A stretch of 64,000 nucleotides of DNA from Xenorhabdus cabanillasii (GTDB lineage Bacteria > Pseudomonadota > Gammaproteobacteria > Enterobacterales > Enterobacteriaceae). The stretch spans positions 2,356,001-2,420,000 of the forward strand of contig NZ_QTUB01000001.1 in NCBI RefSeq assembly GCF_003386665.1, in the 5' to 3' direction. The position numbers were made by a program, and so were the translations under genes. Positions 1-8,572 of this stretch are shown one piece after another. The notes beneath the pieces are model-generated. The model made no database searches. It was not told where the DNA came from and was given only the letters and a program-made list of their open reading frames with translations. Position 1 is the stretch's first letter. The number at the start of each line of letters is the position of its first letter.

Positions 1-213
1 GTCAATCTTTAATCCATTTGGTAAAGCAGGTTTTTCAATGTCAAAAAACAGACTTTTTGAATTAGTTAGACTTTCAGATAATGACTGGGCTTTATCAATA
101 TTTCTGCCAGCAATTATCAACTCTAAATCAGGCTGATATTTATTGAGGATTTTTGTGACTTGATGACCAACAACGCCATAACCACCGACAAGTAATATAG
201 AAATTTTATTCAT
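1..213 (-). CDS. NAD(P)-binding saccharopine dehydrogenase-like protein, 3' end cut by window edge
   Basis: The reverse strand opens at an ATG at 213 and stays open for 71 codons to the window edge, so only the N-terminus is present. It begins MNKISILLVGGYGVVGHQ, a beta strand followed by a GxGxxG-type Rossmann motif. A second strand ending in an acidic/AGR segment follows, as in saccharopine dehydrogenase-like NAD(P)-binding proteins. The substrate cannot be inferred from 71 residues. It lies downstream of and on the same strand as the biosynthetic cluster, with about 160 bp between, so it may be a neighbour rather than a member. The family-level call is reasonably sure; the function is unknown. 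Confidence 0.6.
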   Translation of the reverse strand, partial: MNKISILLVGGYGVVGHQVTKILNKYQPDLELIIAGRNIDKAQSLSESLTNSKSLFFDIEKPALPNGLKID

Positions 214-377
214 TTTATAACCATTAATATCTTGAATTAAAATGATAGTCCGGTATTTGATTTTAGTAACTATTAAAAGTATTACAACAAATTCAAGAAA
301 AATTACGCCAGTATGTGAAAGGCTGGCGTTTATAATAATACGACTGTCAATATAAGCTAAGTGAGTTACAAAAAAAA

Positions 378-944
378 TTAAATAACTATTGATTCCAGCA
401 TGGTTTTTCTGTCTTCATCCCTAACTTTAGGAACAGCATAAAAAGGAATAACGTTAACTGGAGAAATACCTACTAACTCTAGTGTTCCTAATGTCATACT
501 ACGCATGAAGCTATCTAATTCCATACCATTTTGAACTAAAGTATTTTTTTCAGTACCTAAAGTGACGAATACAGTTGCAGATTTTCCCGTTAAGTAGGGA
601 ATGAAAGTATTTTCATCCTCATAATAAGCAAAACCATTAGAAAAAACCCGGTCAATCCATCCCTTAAGGATAGCTGGCTGACCAAACCACCAAATAGGAT
701 AAATAAAAATCAGATGATCCGACTCTTTAACCATGGCTTGGCTTTTCGCAATATCTGGCAATACCTCACCACGGTGTAAAGCTTCAAAATCTGGACTATC
801 AAGTATAGGATTAAATTTCTCATCATAAAGAGAAATAAAGTTGTATTCTTCACCTCTCTTAACTATTTCATTAATTATTTTTTCTTTAATGGCATGATTG
901 AAACTGTCAGGATTAGGATGAGCATAAACAATCATATGCTTCAT
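378..944 (-). CDS. flavodoxin-fold NAD(P)H:quinone oxidoreductase (KefF/MdaB-like)
   Basis: This 188-residue protein starts MKHMIVYAHPNPDSFN, the first strand and phosphate-binding loop of the Flavodoxin_2 family. The FIYPIWWFGQPAILKGWIDRVF segment typical of these FMN/FAD quinone reductases follows. The ATG at 944 has a strong AAGGAGT ribosome site a few bases upstream; the in-frame ATG at 992 has none, so the shorter form is preferred. Such enzymes transfer two electrons from NAD(P)H to quinones in the cytoplasm. It lies about 110 bp downstream of the SDR gene and is probably the last gene of the cluster. Whether it tailors the product or only relieves redox stress cannot be told. Confidence 0.75.
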   Translation of the reverse strand: MKHMIVYAHPNPDSFNHAIKEKIINEIVKRGEEYNFISLYDEKFNPILDSPDFEALHRGEVLPDIAKSQAMVKESDHLIFIYPIWWFGQPAILKGWIDRVFSNGFAYYEDENTFIPYLTGKSATVFVTLGTEKNTLVQNGMELDSFMRSMTLGTLELVGISPVNVIPFYAVPKVRDEDRKTMLESIVI

Positions 945-1057
945 TTTTGATACTCCTTTAAGAAATATAAAAAACACATTAATAGGTATCACTATAAAAA
1001 ATGAATATATCTGTTATCTTTATCACACTGTAATTTAATAATATATCGTAAATATTT

Positions 1058-1801
1058 TTACATTCCTCCTCTCTCACCACCATCAATCGTTATCCCTTGA
1101 GCTGTAATCATAGCAGCATCAGGAGAAATGAAAAACATGACTGTACTGGCAACATCCTGTGGGTTTACTAAACGCCGTAGTGGAATTTTTTTAGCCACCC
1201 TTTTTAGTAAGACTGATGTTGAACATCCTAGCAATTTGGCCTGAGGTTCCAGGCCTCTCACAAACATTGGGGTATTTACCCAGGCAGGTAATACTGCATT
1301 TACAGTTATTTGTCTCTCAGCAAGATCCAAAGCTAATGATTTAGTTAAGCCAAGTAAAGCATGTTTTGATGTACAATAAGCAGTATTATGTGTTGTCCCT
1401 ACCTTGCCAAGGATAGATGAAATAATAACAATTCGCCCACCAGAAACAATATCAGGTACAATATGTGATAACAGACGCTGAGTTGAATGCAAATTGGTTG
1501 TTAATACCAAATCCCAGATATCATTTTGGTCAATATAATTATCATCAGCCTTACCATGACTAACAACAATACCTTTTATTTCACGTTCTTTAACCAAAGG
1601 TATCAATTCTCTGCTTAGTATTTCCTCTTCAACTAAATCGATTTGGAGGGGATAAATATATTCTGGTGATTTATCTACTAATTCATTTAATCCATCTCGG
1701 TTCATATCAATTGCAATAACATAATATCCAGCTTCAACAAGCTTTTGGCAAACAGCAAATCCAATACCACTTGCTGCACCAGTAACAATAAATGTTAGCA
1801 T
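1058..1801 (-). CDS. short-chain dehydrogenase/reductase of the biosynthetic cluster
   Basis: A 247-residue classical SDR. The N-terminal TGAASGIG cofactor loop starts near residue 8, an ISS motif carries the catalytic Ser, YCTSK carries the catalytic Tyr and Lys, and VNAVLPAWVNTPM follows. All parts of the Ser-Tyr-Lys triad are present. The acidic residue after the second strand (IAIDMNRD) suggests NAD(H) rather than NADP(H), but this is only a tendency. It lies 13 bp downstream of a FabG-like SDR on the same strand. Together the two could reduce beta-keto groups or oxidise a hydroxyl during chain building. Precise substrate unknown. Confidence 0.75.
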   Translation of the reverse strand: MLTFIVTGAASGIGFAVCQKLVEAGYYVIAIDMNRDGLNELVDKSPEYIYPLQIDLVEEEILSRELIPLVKEREIKGIVVSHGKADDNYIDQNDIWDLVLTTNLHSTQRLLSHIVPDIVSGGRIVIISSILGKVGTTHNTAYCTSKHALLGLTKSLALDLAERQITVNAVLPAWVNTPMFVRGLEPQAKLLGCSTSVLLKRVAKKIPLRRLVNPQDVASTVMFFISPDAAMITAQGITIDGGERGGM

Positions 1802-1814
1802 TATTTTTCCTTAT

Positions 1815-2579
1815 TTAACTTAGTGCAATTCCACCATTGATATTAATAATTTCACCAGTTATGTACTTGTTTTCTATAAGAAAATGTATTGCACTGGTAA
1901 TTTCATTAACATGCCCAACTCGTTTAAGCAGTATTTTATTATTGATTAATTCCTTATGTGTACTTAATAAAGTTTTCGTCATCTCTGTTTGAATAATACC
2001 AGGAGAAACAGCATTAACCCTAATATTTTTAGGGGCTACCTCAACCGCAAGCGCCCGTGTTAATGATTCTATTCCACCTTTAGTTGCCGCATAAATTGAT
2101 TGGCCTTTATTCGGCCTTGTGGCTGAAATTGAAGAAATATTGATAATATGGCCACTACGTTGTGGTATCATCACTTTTAGTACTTCACGACTACACAAAA
2201 TATAGCTCAACAAATTATTATTTATCAGTAATTCAATATTTTTAGTTTCCATTGTAGCCAGCAATCCATCGCTGGTTATCCCCACATTATTGACTAGAAG
2301 ATCAATTTGACCAAACAAATTAATTACTTTATCAATAAAAGTATTGACATCTTCTTCCTTCGCTAAATCAGCTTTAATAGGTAAGATTTCTGGGTAATTT
2401 AGTTTTATCTCAGTAATAAAATCTGTTAATTGGGGAGTTTCATTTCTATAACAAAAAGCAACCCGATATCCTCTACTCAACAAACTTAAAACTATAGCTT
2501 TACCGATGCCTTTACTGCCTCCTGTCACAATTGCACTTTTTGTGATGGTGTCTAATTTTAATTCTCCATGATTGCTCAT
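1815..2579 (-). CDS. FabG-like 3-oxoacyl-ACP reductase
   Basis: This 254-residue SDR has TGGSKGIGKA at the cofactor loop, NNVGITSDGL (the FabG-type NNAGIT motif), an ISSISA serine motif and YAATKGG with catalytic Tyr and Lys. The C-terminal ITGEIININGG matches FabG proteins, so reduction of a beta-ketoacyl-ACP to the beta-hydroxyacyl form is the likely reaction. Its start overlaps the stop of the aminotransferase-reductase gene by four bases (ATGA-type overlap), which argues for translational coupling in one operon. No dehydratase gene is visible in the cluster, so any dehydration would have to use the housekeeping FabA/FabZ, or not occur. The SDR call is firm; the natural substrate is inferred. 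Confidence 0.8.
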   Translation of the reverse strand: MSNHGELKLDTITKSAIVTGGSKGIGKAIVLSLLSRGYRVAFCYRNETPQLTDFITEIKLNYPEILPIKADLAKEEDVNTFIDKVINLFGQIDLLVNNVGITSDGLLATMETKNIELLINNNLLSYILCSREVLKVMIPQRSGHIINISSISATRPNKGQSIYAATKGGIESLTRALAVEVAPKNIRVNAVSPGIIQTEMTKTLLSTHKELINNKILLKRVGHVNEITSAIHFLIENKYITGEIININGGIALS

Positions 2580-5419
2580 AAACTTGAATTCTCTTTGATA
2601 TCAGATAAGGTAAAATTATGTTTTCTGGCGATTGTCATGATATTAATCACCTGATTAGCTGAAATATTCCCGTATGAAAAATTCCCTGTATATTCTTCCA
2701 GACCTAATAGAATCGTTTCTGCCATGCAAGCATAAATCTGTCCTTCTTTTAAATAGGCACGTACACGAGTATCTAAGCTGTCATTATTGGGAGTCTGTAC
2801 AATTCCTCCACGTAATATTCTGATATCTGGCCTTCTGATAACATCTTCGTCGGAAAGATTATGGGGTACAGAAATATCGCAAATGATTGCTCTTTCTTTG
2901 ATTTTTTCGACTGACAAAAATGCTTCTGAAGCATTCGAAGCACACACAATCACATCACAGTTTTCAATATCAGAAATATTTTGAGAGGTGTGGATAAATG
3001 TCTGGGTTGGGTAATATTGATCCAAATAGCGATCTATCTCTATGCCCACATTTTCTTTACCAATGAGGTAATCAGCAGGCATAGAGGAAAGGCAATCTAC
3101 TATTTTTTTTGCTAACCCTCCTGTTACTGGTATCCTGTTAACAATAAACTGTTCATAGATATTTTTATAAATATGGTATTTCACCATATCCAGTTTTTTC
3201 AGAGAACCATGATTACTGCTACCTATTAATATCATTTCCTGAAATTTAGGGCCTAATATCTCTGCATAAACACTTCCGATATTCCCGGCTCCTCCCACAA
3301 TCGCAATCCGCATGTTAACCATGTCCCGATCTGCAATACTTTTCTGCAATGCTTCAATACCGATGCCTACAGTCAAGGCATTACCTGTTGTCACGCTGAT
3401 TGGCGTATTTTTTAAGGATTTGCCATTATTGGTGATGATAGAAGTAAACATTCCCAACCCAACGGCCACATTGCCATCAGCGGCTGCTTGGGCAATCCGA
3501 ATATCAATTTCATGCCGCAATCGTCCAAGTTCATTTTTTTCCAGTGCTTTTTTGATCATTTTTGAAGTCACTGTCAGCGGATATAGGGTGAATTCTACCG
3601 ATTTGCCATCACCCGAACGGATACGTGCCGCTTTGAAAGGTTTGGTTGAGAGATTAAAAGTAGAACTTTCAACAAATAGCTCCAATTCTTCATCACTAAA
3701 TATACTGAATGATGGATCCACTTCCCTAAGCCCATTTGCAGAAATCAGGTGGTTAATAAAAGCCACTTTATAGTCAGCCTCTCTGTCATCATGTTGCGAG
3801 CTTTCCATACGCCGGTAATCTGTAGAAATGGTAAGATCCTTTTTCCCAAGCATGGGGGCAACGATAAATCCCGCGTCAGCGTGACGAATAGCCTGGCAAA
3901 CCTTGGAAAGGGCCTCAACAAACCGAATAATTTGTTCAATTTCCAGAAATACAGATGGTTCTACACGAATCACATTTGCCGCACTGCCAGAAGGTGCGAC
4001 ACGAATATGGCTGCCACACAATAAATGCCCACTAATCACATAGCCTAAGCTGCCTTGTACAGCAATATTCTGCAAAATATAGGAATCAGAATTAATGACA
4101 TCATGAAACTCTGTGCCCCAGATTAATCCTTTTCCGCGAACATCTCGAATAACATCGGGATATTGTTCTTTCAGTGCATTCAATTGTGTCCTGAATTCTT
4201 CTCCTAATCGGGTTACTTGTTTCAGTAAGTGGCGCTGGTCAGTATGCAAGAGATTGATGAAATCATGTGCTACCCGACAAGAGAAATCATCTTCACCAAA
4301 TGTGGAACTTTGGATGACATCAAATCCCGGTGTAAAGCTTTCCTGACGGATAGCAACTATCCCAATCTTGACATATCCGGCCCCCAGGGCTTTGGAAAGA
4401 ACATAATAATCAGCATCAAGGCCTGCATCACTGGACGCTACCAAAAATCCACACCTTCCTGATCCCGATTGAACTTCATCAGCAATAACGGAGCAACCCA
4501 ATATCTGTTTTAATCGATTAATTCCACTAATTTGTTCTGCATTAAGCGGATGAACACCGCCTTCTCCCTGTACAGGCTCTATTAGAAATGCAGTAATAAC
4601 TCTGAATGGTTTCTTCGTTAAAATAATCTGATCATTCTTTTCTTGCGGTAACCACAACCAGCTATTAAAAATATCATTAGCTTTTTCTCCCATGATCGAA
4701 AATTCATTTAATTCTTCAGGAGAAAGGAAATGTGTGTTTATTTTCATTCTTCTCAGATAATGGCGATATATGGCACCATACGTGCAGTTGGCCGTTATCA
4801 TAGTTTTTCCATGGAAAGAATTTTCAAGAGCTAAGAATGTTGGTTTTGTATCTAATTGATTCTGGATAAATGCCATCAATGCTAACTTGATCTCTTCGAC
4901 AGAGGCATTTGCCTCCAATTGTAAATGCCTACGCTGCTCCTCGGTCAGTATAATTTCTTTATCGTTGTTGATTCTGGCAATAGCCGCCACAACTTCCCGT
5001 TCTAATTCTTCAAGTTGAGCATTACGCGTAAATTCTGCACTTTTCAGTGCAATTTCTATCGATTCTGCTCCTGTACTAGCAAAGCAGAATATAAAATTAC
5101 TAGTAGTTCCAGTTTCTTCTTTCAGTAATTCATTAAGGCGTTCAGCTAATAATGCTGCCGATTTTCTTATGGAAAATTGGTTATGGACGGGTGTTTCTTC
5201 ATCGAGATAACACTTTATTTTTTCTCTTATAAAAGGAGAATTATGGCCTAATAATGTTGCACCATATCCCCCCAGTAGATCCAAGACAGGAATTTCTTTA
5301 TTATTCTCATCTTTGTAATAGAGAAAATTACCTGCTGCCCGGTGATAAGTTCTGTTTAAACCAAGTGAGATCAATGCTTGGGTTAGCTGAGGTTTACAAA
5401 AAGTAGCATAACTTTCCAT
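2576..5419 (-). CDS. class III aminotransferase fused to acyl-ACP reductase (AAR-like)
   Basis: A 947-residue two-enzyme fusion. Residues about 20-510 are a class III PLP aminotransferase: SFHGKT near 201, IADEV with the PLP-nitrogen Asp314, and LSKALGAGY with the Schiff-base Lys343. Residues about 545-945 resemble cyanobacterial long-chain acyl-ACP reductase: GLGMFTSI, the cofactor loop IVGGAGNIGS, LRGGIVQTP, and QIYACMAETILL, whose Cys898 aligns with the acyl-accepting Cys of that family, then the TGNFSYG motif. The cyanobacterial enzyme reduces acyl-ACP to a free aldehyde, so the natural reading is that the C-terminal half makes an aldehyde and the N-terminal half transaminates it to a primary amine. 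Amino donor and chain are unknown. It sits between ketosynthase-like genes and SDR genes on one strand. Domain calls are strong; the coupled reaction is inferred. Confidence 0.85.
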   Translation of the reverse strand: MESYATFCKPQLTQALISLGLNRTYHRAAGNFLYYKDENNKEIPVLDLLGGYGATLLGHNSPFIREKIKCYLDEETPVHNQFSIRKSAALLAERLNELLKEETGTTSNFIFCFASTGAESIEIALKSAEFTRNAQLEELEREVVAAIARINNDKEIILTEEQRRHLQLEANASVEEIKLALMAFIQNQLDTKPTFLALENSFHGKTMITANCTYGAIYRHYLRRMKINTHFLSPEELNEFSIMGEKANDIFNSWLWLPQEKNDQIILTKKPFRVITAFLIEPVQGEGGVHPLNAEQISGINRLKQILGCSVIADEVQSGSGRCGFLVASSDAGLDADYYVLSKALGAGYVKIGIVAIRQESFTPGFDVIQSSTFGEDDFSCRVAHDFINLLHTDQRHLLKQVTRLGEEFRTQLNALKEQYPDVIRDVRGKGLIWGTEFHDVINSDSYILQNIAVQGSLGYVISGHLLCGSHIRVAPSGSAANVIRVEPSVFLEIEQIIRFVEALSKVCQAIRHADAGFIVAPMLGKKDLTISTDYRRMESSQHDDREADYKVAFINHLISANGLREVDPSFSIFSDEELELFVESSTFNLSTKPFKAARIRSGDGKSVEFTLYPLTVTSKMIKKALEKNELGRLRHEIDIRIAQAAADGNVAVGLGMFTSIITNNGKSLKNTPISVTTGNALTVGIGIEALQKSIADRDMVNMRIAIVGGAGNIGSVYAEILGPKFQEMILIGSSNHGSLKKLDMVKYHIYKNIYEQFIVNRIPVTGGLAKKIVDCLSSMPADYLIGKENVGIEIDRYLDQYYPTQTFIHTSQNISDIENCDVIVCASNASEAFLSVEKIKERAIICDISVPHNLSDEDVIRRPDIRILRGGIVQTPNNDSLDTRVRAYLKEGQIYACMAETILLGLEEYTGNFSYGNISANQVINIMTIARKHNFTLSDIKENSSL

Positions 5420-5433
5420 TACAAATCCTATTG

Positions 5434-6201
5434 TTAATTAACAGTTTCAACTTGTCTATGAGACTTTATATGTTCTTCTATGTCCTTAATAAAAAGGATA
5501 GTTTCAGCAGCATAATTTCCCTCACGATAATTCTGATGTAGACATGTAATATCAATTATATGTGAGTTATCTTGTGGCACCTGATTTTCAACTCTTGTTA
5601 GAATGAACGTAACAGCAAATTCAACAAACTCACCAGAAAATCCAGACTGGGTATTTTGAGTTACACTCCCTATTCCGGAAGCGACCACTAAAGCATAATC
5701 AATCAAGTTATTATTCAGACATAACTCAGCTTCACTAAACGCTGATAGTAATCCTAAATTTCCACGTAAAAAAGAAGCACAATCACATTGCAAACTTAGT
5801 TCTTGAGAAAGCACTCCCAACAGATTATTACTAAGTGACAGAGTGATTAAGAAAGGATTCACTCGTTCACATTCCCAGATAGCTTGATAAATACTATTTG
5901 AATTGTTTATCTTAGTTTGTTCATGTACAGGCAATAATTCTGAAGGTAATGGGTGAAGATATCCATATTGCGTGGTATACAGGCCAAATCTTATTTTGGG
6001 ATCACTAACATCCAGGCAGGCTGAAATTAAAGCCTTTCTAGTCGAAATAATACCTTTTTTCGTTCCCGTAGAATAATAACGCCTGAGCTTTTTATTTTTA
6101 ATCAGCTCATTGTCATCTTTTTCATAATTCAAATTATTAAATAGATGACAAGGGGTAGTTATGTTATGACTAACGAGTTTTATTATTCTACTTTTTTCCA
6201 T
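5434..6201 (-). CDS. short ketosynthase-like protein (N-terminal KS fold only)
   Basis: 255 residues, about 60 percent of a normal ketosynthase. The stretch LSLSNNLLGVLSQELSLQ followed by CDCASF and then LVVASG resembles the strand-nucleophile-helix region of beta-ketoacyl synthases. It compares best with the short N-terminal KS-like proteins (the Ketoacyl-synt_2 family) seen in aryl polyene clusters. A Cys sits near the nucleophile position, but no HGTST or KS...GH motifs occur, so condensing activity on its own is unlikely. A chain-length or structural partner role is possible. It overlaps the upstream KS gene by 14 bp and lies 14 bp from the aminotransferase-reductase. Fold assignment is moderate; function is inferred. 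Confidence 0.55.
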   Translation of the reverse strand: MEKSRIIKLVSHNITTPCHLFNNLNYEKDDNELIKNKKLRRYYSTGTKKGIISTRKALISACLDVSDPKIRFGLYTTQYGYLHPLPSELLPVHEQTKINNSNSIYQAIWECERVNPFLITLSLSNNLLGVLSQELSLQCDCASFLRGNLGLLSAFSEAELCLNNNLIDYALVVASGIGSVTQNTQSGFSGEFVEFAVTFILTRVENQVPQDNSHIIDITCLHQNYREGNYAAETILFIKDIEEHIKSHRQVETVN

Positions 6202-7489
6202 TATAATCCCCTATCACTAAGCATGAGTTAATTCCACCAAAACCAAATGAATTAGTTATCGCATTCTTCACAGGGAAAGGTCGTCCATAATTCGGAACAT
6301 AGTCCAAGTCACAAAGCGGATCGGCAGTTTCAAGGTTAATAGTGGGTGGAATAAATTTATGTTTCACAGTCAGAACCGTCACTACTGCTTCAATGGCTCC
6401 TGCTGCTGCTATCCAATGGCCTAACATAGATTTGGTTGATGAAACTAAAGGAAGCCGCGAATCAAAAATACGTTTTATGACAGCGGATTCCAGTGCATCA
6501 TTCAATGGAGTTGATGTACCGTGGGCATTGATATAGTCGATCTGATGCAGATACAAACCACTATCCTTGATAGCTTGCCTAATAGCACTTTCTGCCCCAA
6601 TCCCATTGGGATGCGGAGCCGTCAGCTTATAGGCGTCTAAGGAAGCGCCATAACCTTTAATTTCAGCATAAATTTTAGCTCCCCTACGTAGCGCACTTTC
6701 TTCACTTTCAAGTACTAAAAACGCACCACCTTCACCGGCGACTAGCCCACTACGATTTTTATCAAAAGGGCGACAAAGTTTATTGCCCCATTTTTCAGTT
6801 GTGGCAGCTGCTCCCAATAATTTCAGACCTATCAAGGTACGCAAATTTATGACTGAATCTGCTCCACCAGCCAACATTATGGAAGCTTCCCCCCTTTTTA
6901 TGGATTGACAAGCCAACCCGATAGCATGAGTGGCACCAGCACAAGCGGCATTCACGTTTATCACTGGCCCTGATAAAGAGAATCGGTGGGCAATTGCTTT
7001 TACCATGCCGTCGTTGCTACACCTTATGCCGGAACAGAAACTCAAGTTATGACGTTGGTTGAACAGAGCTTCAATAGCTTGCTGTTCAGTGTCCTGAGCA
7101 TGGCGGTTTTTGCGCCACAGATGTCTATCATCCTCTGATACCTCTGTTGCTCCACTACATCCATAAATACCGATATACTGTTCATCCCCTAATATTGGTA
7201 TAGATAACCCTGCATCTTCCAGAGCTTTAGAGGCTGAAATAATCCCCATAATGCCACGCTTGTCTGTGATGCCTGGTTCCGGTAGATATGCTGCGTTTTC
7301 AGTGAGTAAAGTATTAAAATCAATCTGGGCTGCATATTTCACAGGCAGTACACCATTATCCTCAAATGCCAGTGAATTAACTGCCGACTCTCCATCACAG
7401 AGTTTTTTCCAAACAGTATCAAGATGGGTTCCAAAAGCGCTCACGATCCCCATACCTGTAACAACAACACGACGGTCAGATATCATCAC
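6188..7489 (-). CDS. beta-ketoacyl-ACP synthase with complete catalytic set
   Basis: A 433-residue FabF-type ketosynthase. It begins RRVVVTGMGIVSAFG and has the nucleophile in VNAACAGATHA (Cys183), HGTSTPLND (His323), STKSMLGH (Lys353, His358) and the C-terminal NSFGFGGIN loop. All elements for decarboxylative Claisen condensation of malonyl-ACP with an acyl primer are intact. It is one of four ketosynthase-fold genes in a row, and overlaps the short KS-like gene downstream. Cytoplasmic; the partner is presumably the acyl carrier protein encoded at 9932-10393. A housekeeping FabF is less likely because none of the usual fab neighbours (fabD, acpP) is here and the region is AT-rich. Confidence 0.85.
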   Translation of the reverse strand: MMISDRRVVVTGMGIVSAFGTHLDTVWKKLCDGESAVNSLAFEDNGVLPVKYAAQIDFNTLLTENAAYLPEPGITDKRGIMGIISASKALEDAGLSIPILGDEQYIGIYGCSGATEVSEDDRHLWRKNRHAQDTEQQAIEALFNQRHNLSFCSGIRCSNDGMVKAIAHRFSLSGPVINVNAACAGATHAIGLACQSIKRGEASIMLAGGADSVINLRTLIGLKLLGAAATTEKWGNKLCRPFDKNRSGLVAGEGGAFLVLESEESALRRGAKIYAEIKGYGASLDAYKLTAPHPNGIGAESAIRQAIKDSGLYLHQIDYINAHGTSTPLNDALESAVIKRIFDSRLPLVSSTKSMLGHWIAAAGAIEAVVTVLTVKHKFIPPTINLETADPLCDLDYVPNYGRPFPVKNAITNSFGFGGINSCLVIGDYNGKK

Positions 7490-7606
7490 AATTCTCTCTT
7501 AGCCATTCTCATACGAAGCAAAACAGCAATGCACTGTTTTTCCAGACCATGAACCAATATCAGTACTAAAGGGGACAGTTGTTGATAGATAAGATTTGAG
7601 TGGGTA

Positions 7607-8569
7607 TTATCTACACCCACAGTTTTTTTGGTACATCTCAATGGCTAGATTGATAGCAATAAAAGACGCAGCAGGTCCTGTATATCCTATAGCTTTATCA
7701 AGATTAAACTGTATTGCGTCAGGAAAAACGTCATGTGTTGATGAGATATATTCACTACCAACATTTCCAACATGGATTATTTGATGTGGTGATAAACCTG
7801 ATGTGATAATTTTTGACAAGAAACGAGTATATTGATTGCTATCGTTAATTATCATACGATTAGCATAAGTAATCTCACCATCAGCGTTCTGGCTATCTCC
7901 ATGTAAGGTAATAAACGAGGCGGCTTCCGCTGGTAGCCAAGGTGTATCACCGATTAGACGCTCATAAGCAAGGTAATACCATGTTGAGATTTTCTGGGCA
8001 TTACCACCACAAAGTGCGAACTGACAGCGTTTTTCTTTGATACTGTAATAACCTTCCAGAAGTGCATGACCTCCTGCATCAATATGAGGAGAAAAGAAAG
8101 CATTATCACCTGTGATACCAAGATGTTGTGACAAATGACTGGCTGTTGAAGTATTCAACAACGCCAATCCCATTAATGGAGGAGTTTCCACCAATGCTCT
8201 GGAAACATAATCTTTATCATCTTTTGTATCAGACGCAATGAGATAAAAATTATTATCAGCATCACTTGTGCCTAATCCAATAAACAACCCACGTTGATCA
8301 GGAGGAAAGTTTTCACCAATACTGTTTTCCCAAGTTTTAATACCAGTATAGAGCACCCATTGACTTTGCTCATGCGCTGTTCGCCGGATCATTTTATCCA
8401 TGGAAGGCATGACAAAATCTCTTTCTTTGATAAATCTCTCTCCTGTAATATGTGGTAAACGCAGTTTGTTGTCTGATAAATCAGCTTTTTTTATATTTCC
8501 ATGAATAATATCATTTATATTCAGGCTGTCAGGAAGCAAACTAATCCCTCTGGTTATATAAATCTTCAT
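7607..8569 (-). CDS. Cys-less ketosynthase-like protein (chain-length-factor-like)
   Basis: This 320-residue protein keeps ketosynthase landmarks in degenerate form: GLFIGLGTSDAD, HIDAGGHALLEGYYSI where the nucleophile should lie, HVGNVGSEY in place of HGTST, and IGYTGPAASFIAI in place of the KS...GH motif. By alignment with the adjacent KS the active-site Cys is an Asp and the histidines are lost, so it should not condense. It lies 3 bp from the stop of the KS gene upstream, the arrangement expected of a KS/chain-length-factor pair in type II systems. Its shortness relative to usual factors (about 400 residues) is odd. The inactive KS fold is fairly clear; the chain-length role is inferred. 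Confidence 0.6.
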   Translation of the reverse strand: MKIYITRGISLLPDSLNINDIIHGNIKKADLSDNKLRLPHITGERFIKERDFVMPSMDKMIRRTAHEQSQWVLYTGIKTWENSIGENFPPDQRGLFIGLGTSDADNNFYLIASDTKDDKDYVSRALVETPPLMGLALLNTSTASHLSQHLGITGDNAFFSPHIDAGGHALLEGYYSIKEKRCQFALCGGNAQKISTWYYLAYERLIGDTPWLPAEAASFITLHGDSQNADGEITYANRMIINDSNQYTRFLSKIITSGLSPHQIIHVGNVGSEYISSTHDVFPDAIQFNLDKAIGYTGPAASFIAINLAIEMYQKNCGCR

Positions 8570-8572
8570 AAT

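Noticed and set aside
3312..3773. 153-codon plus-strand frame opposite the aminotransferase-reductase
   Set aside because: Lies entirely antisense to the fusion gene with no domain; shadow frame.
2576..5419. C-terminal half as a thioester-reductase domain of NRPS type
   Set aside because: The NRPS reductase signature (extended SDR with TGxxGxxG and YxxxK) is absent; the GNIGS loop and ACMAE Cys fit acyl-ACP reductase.
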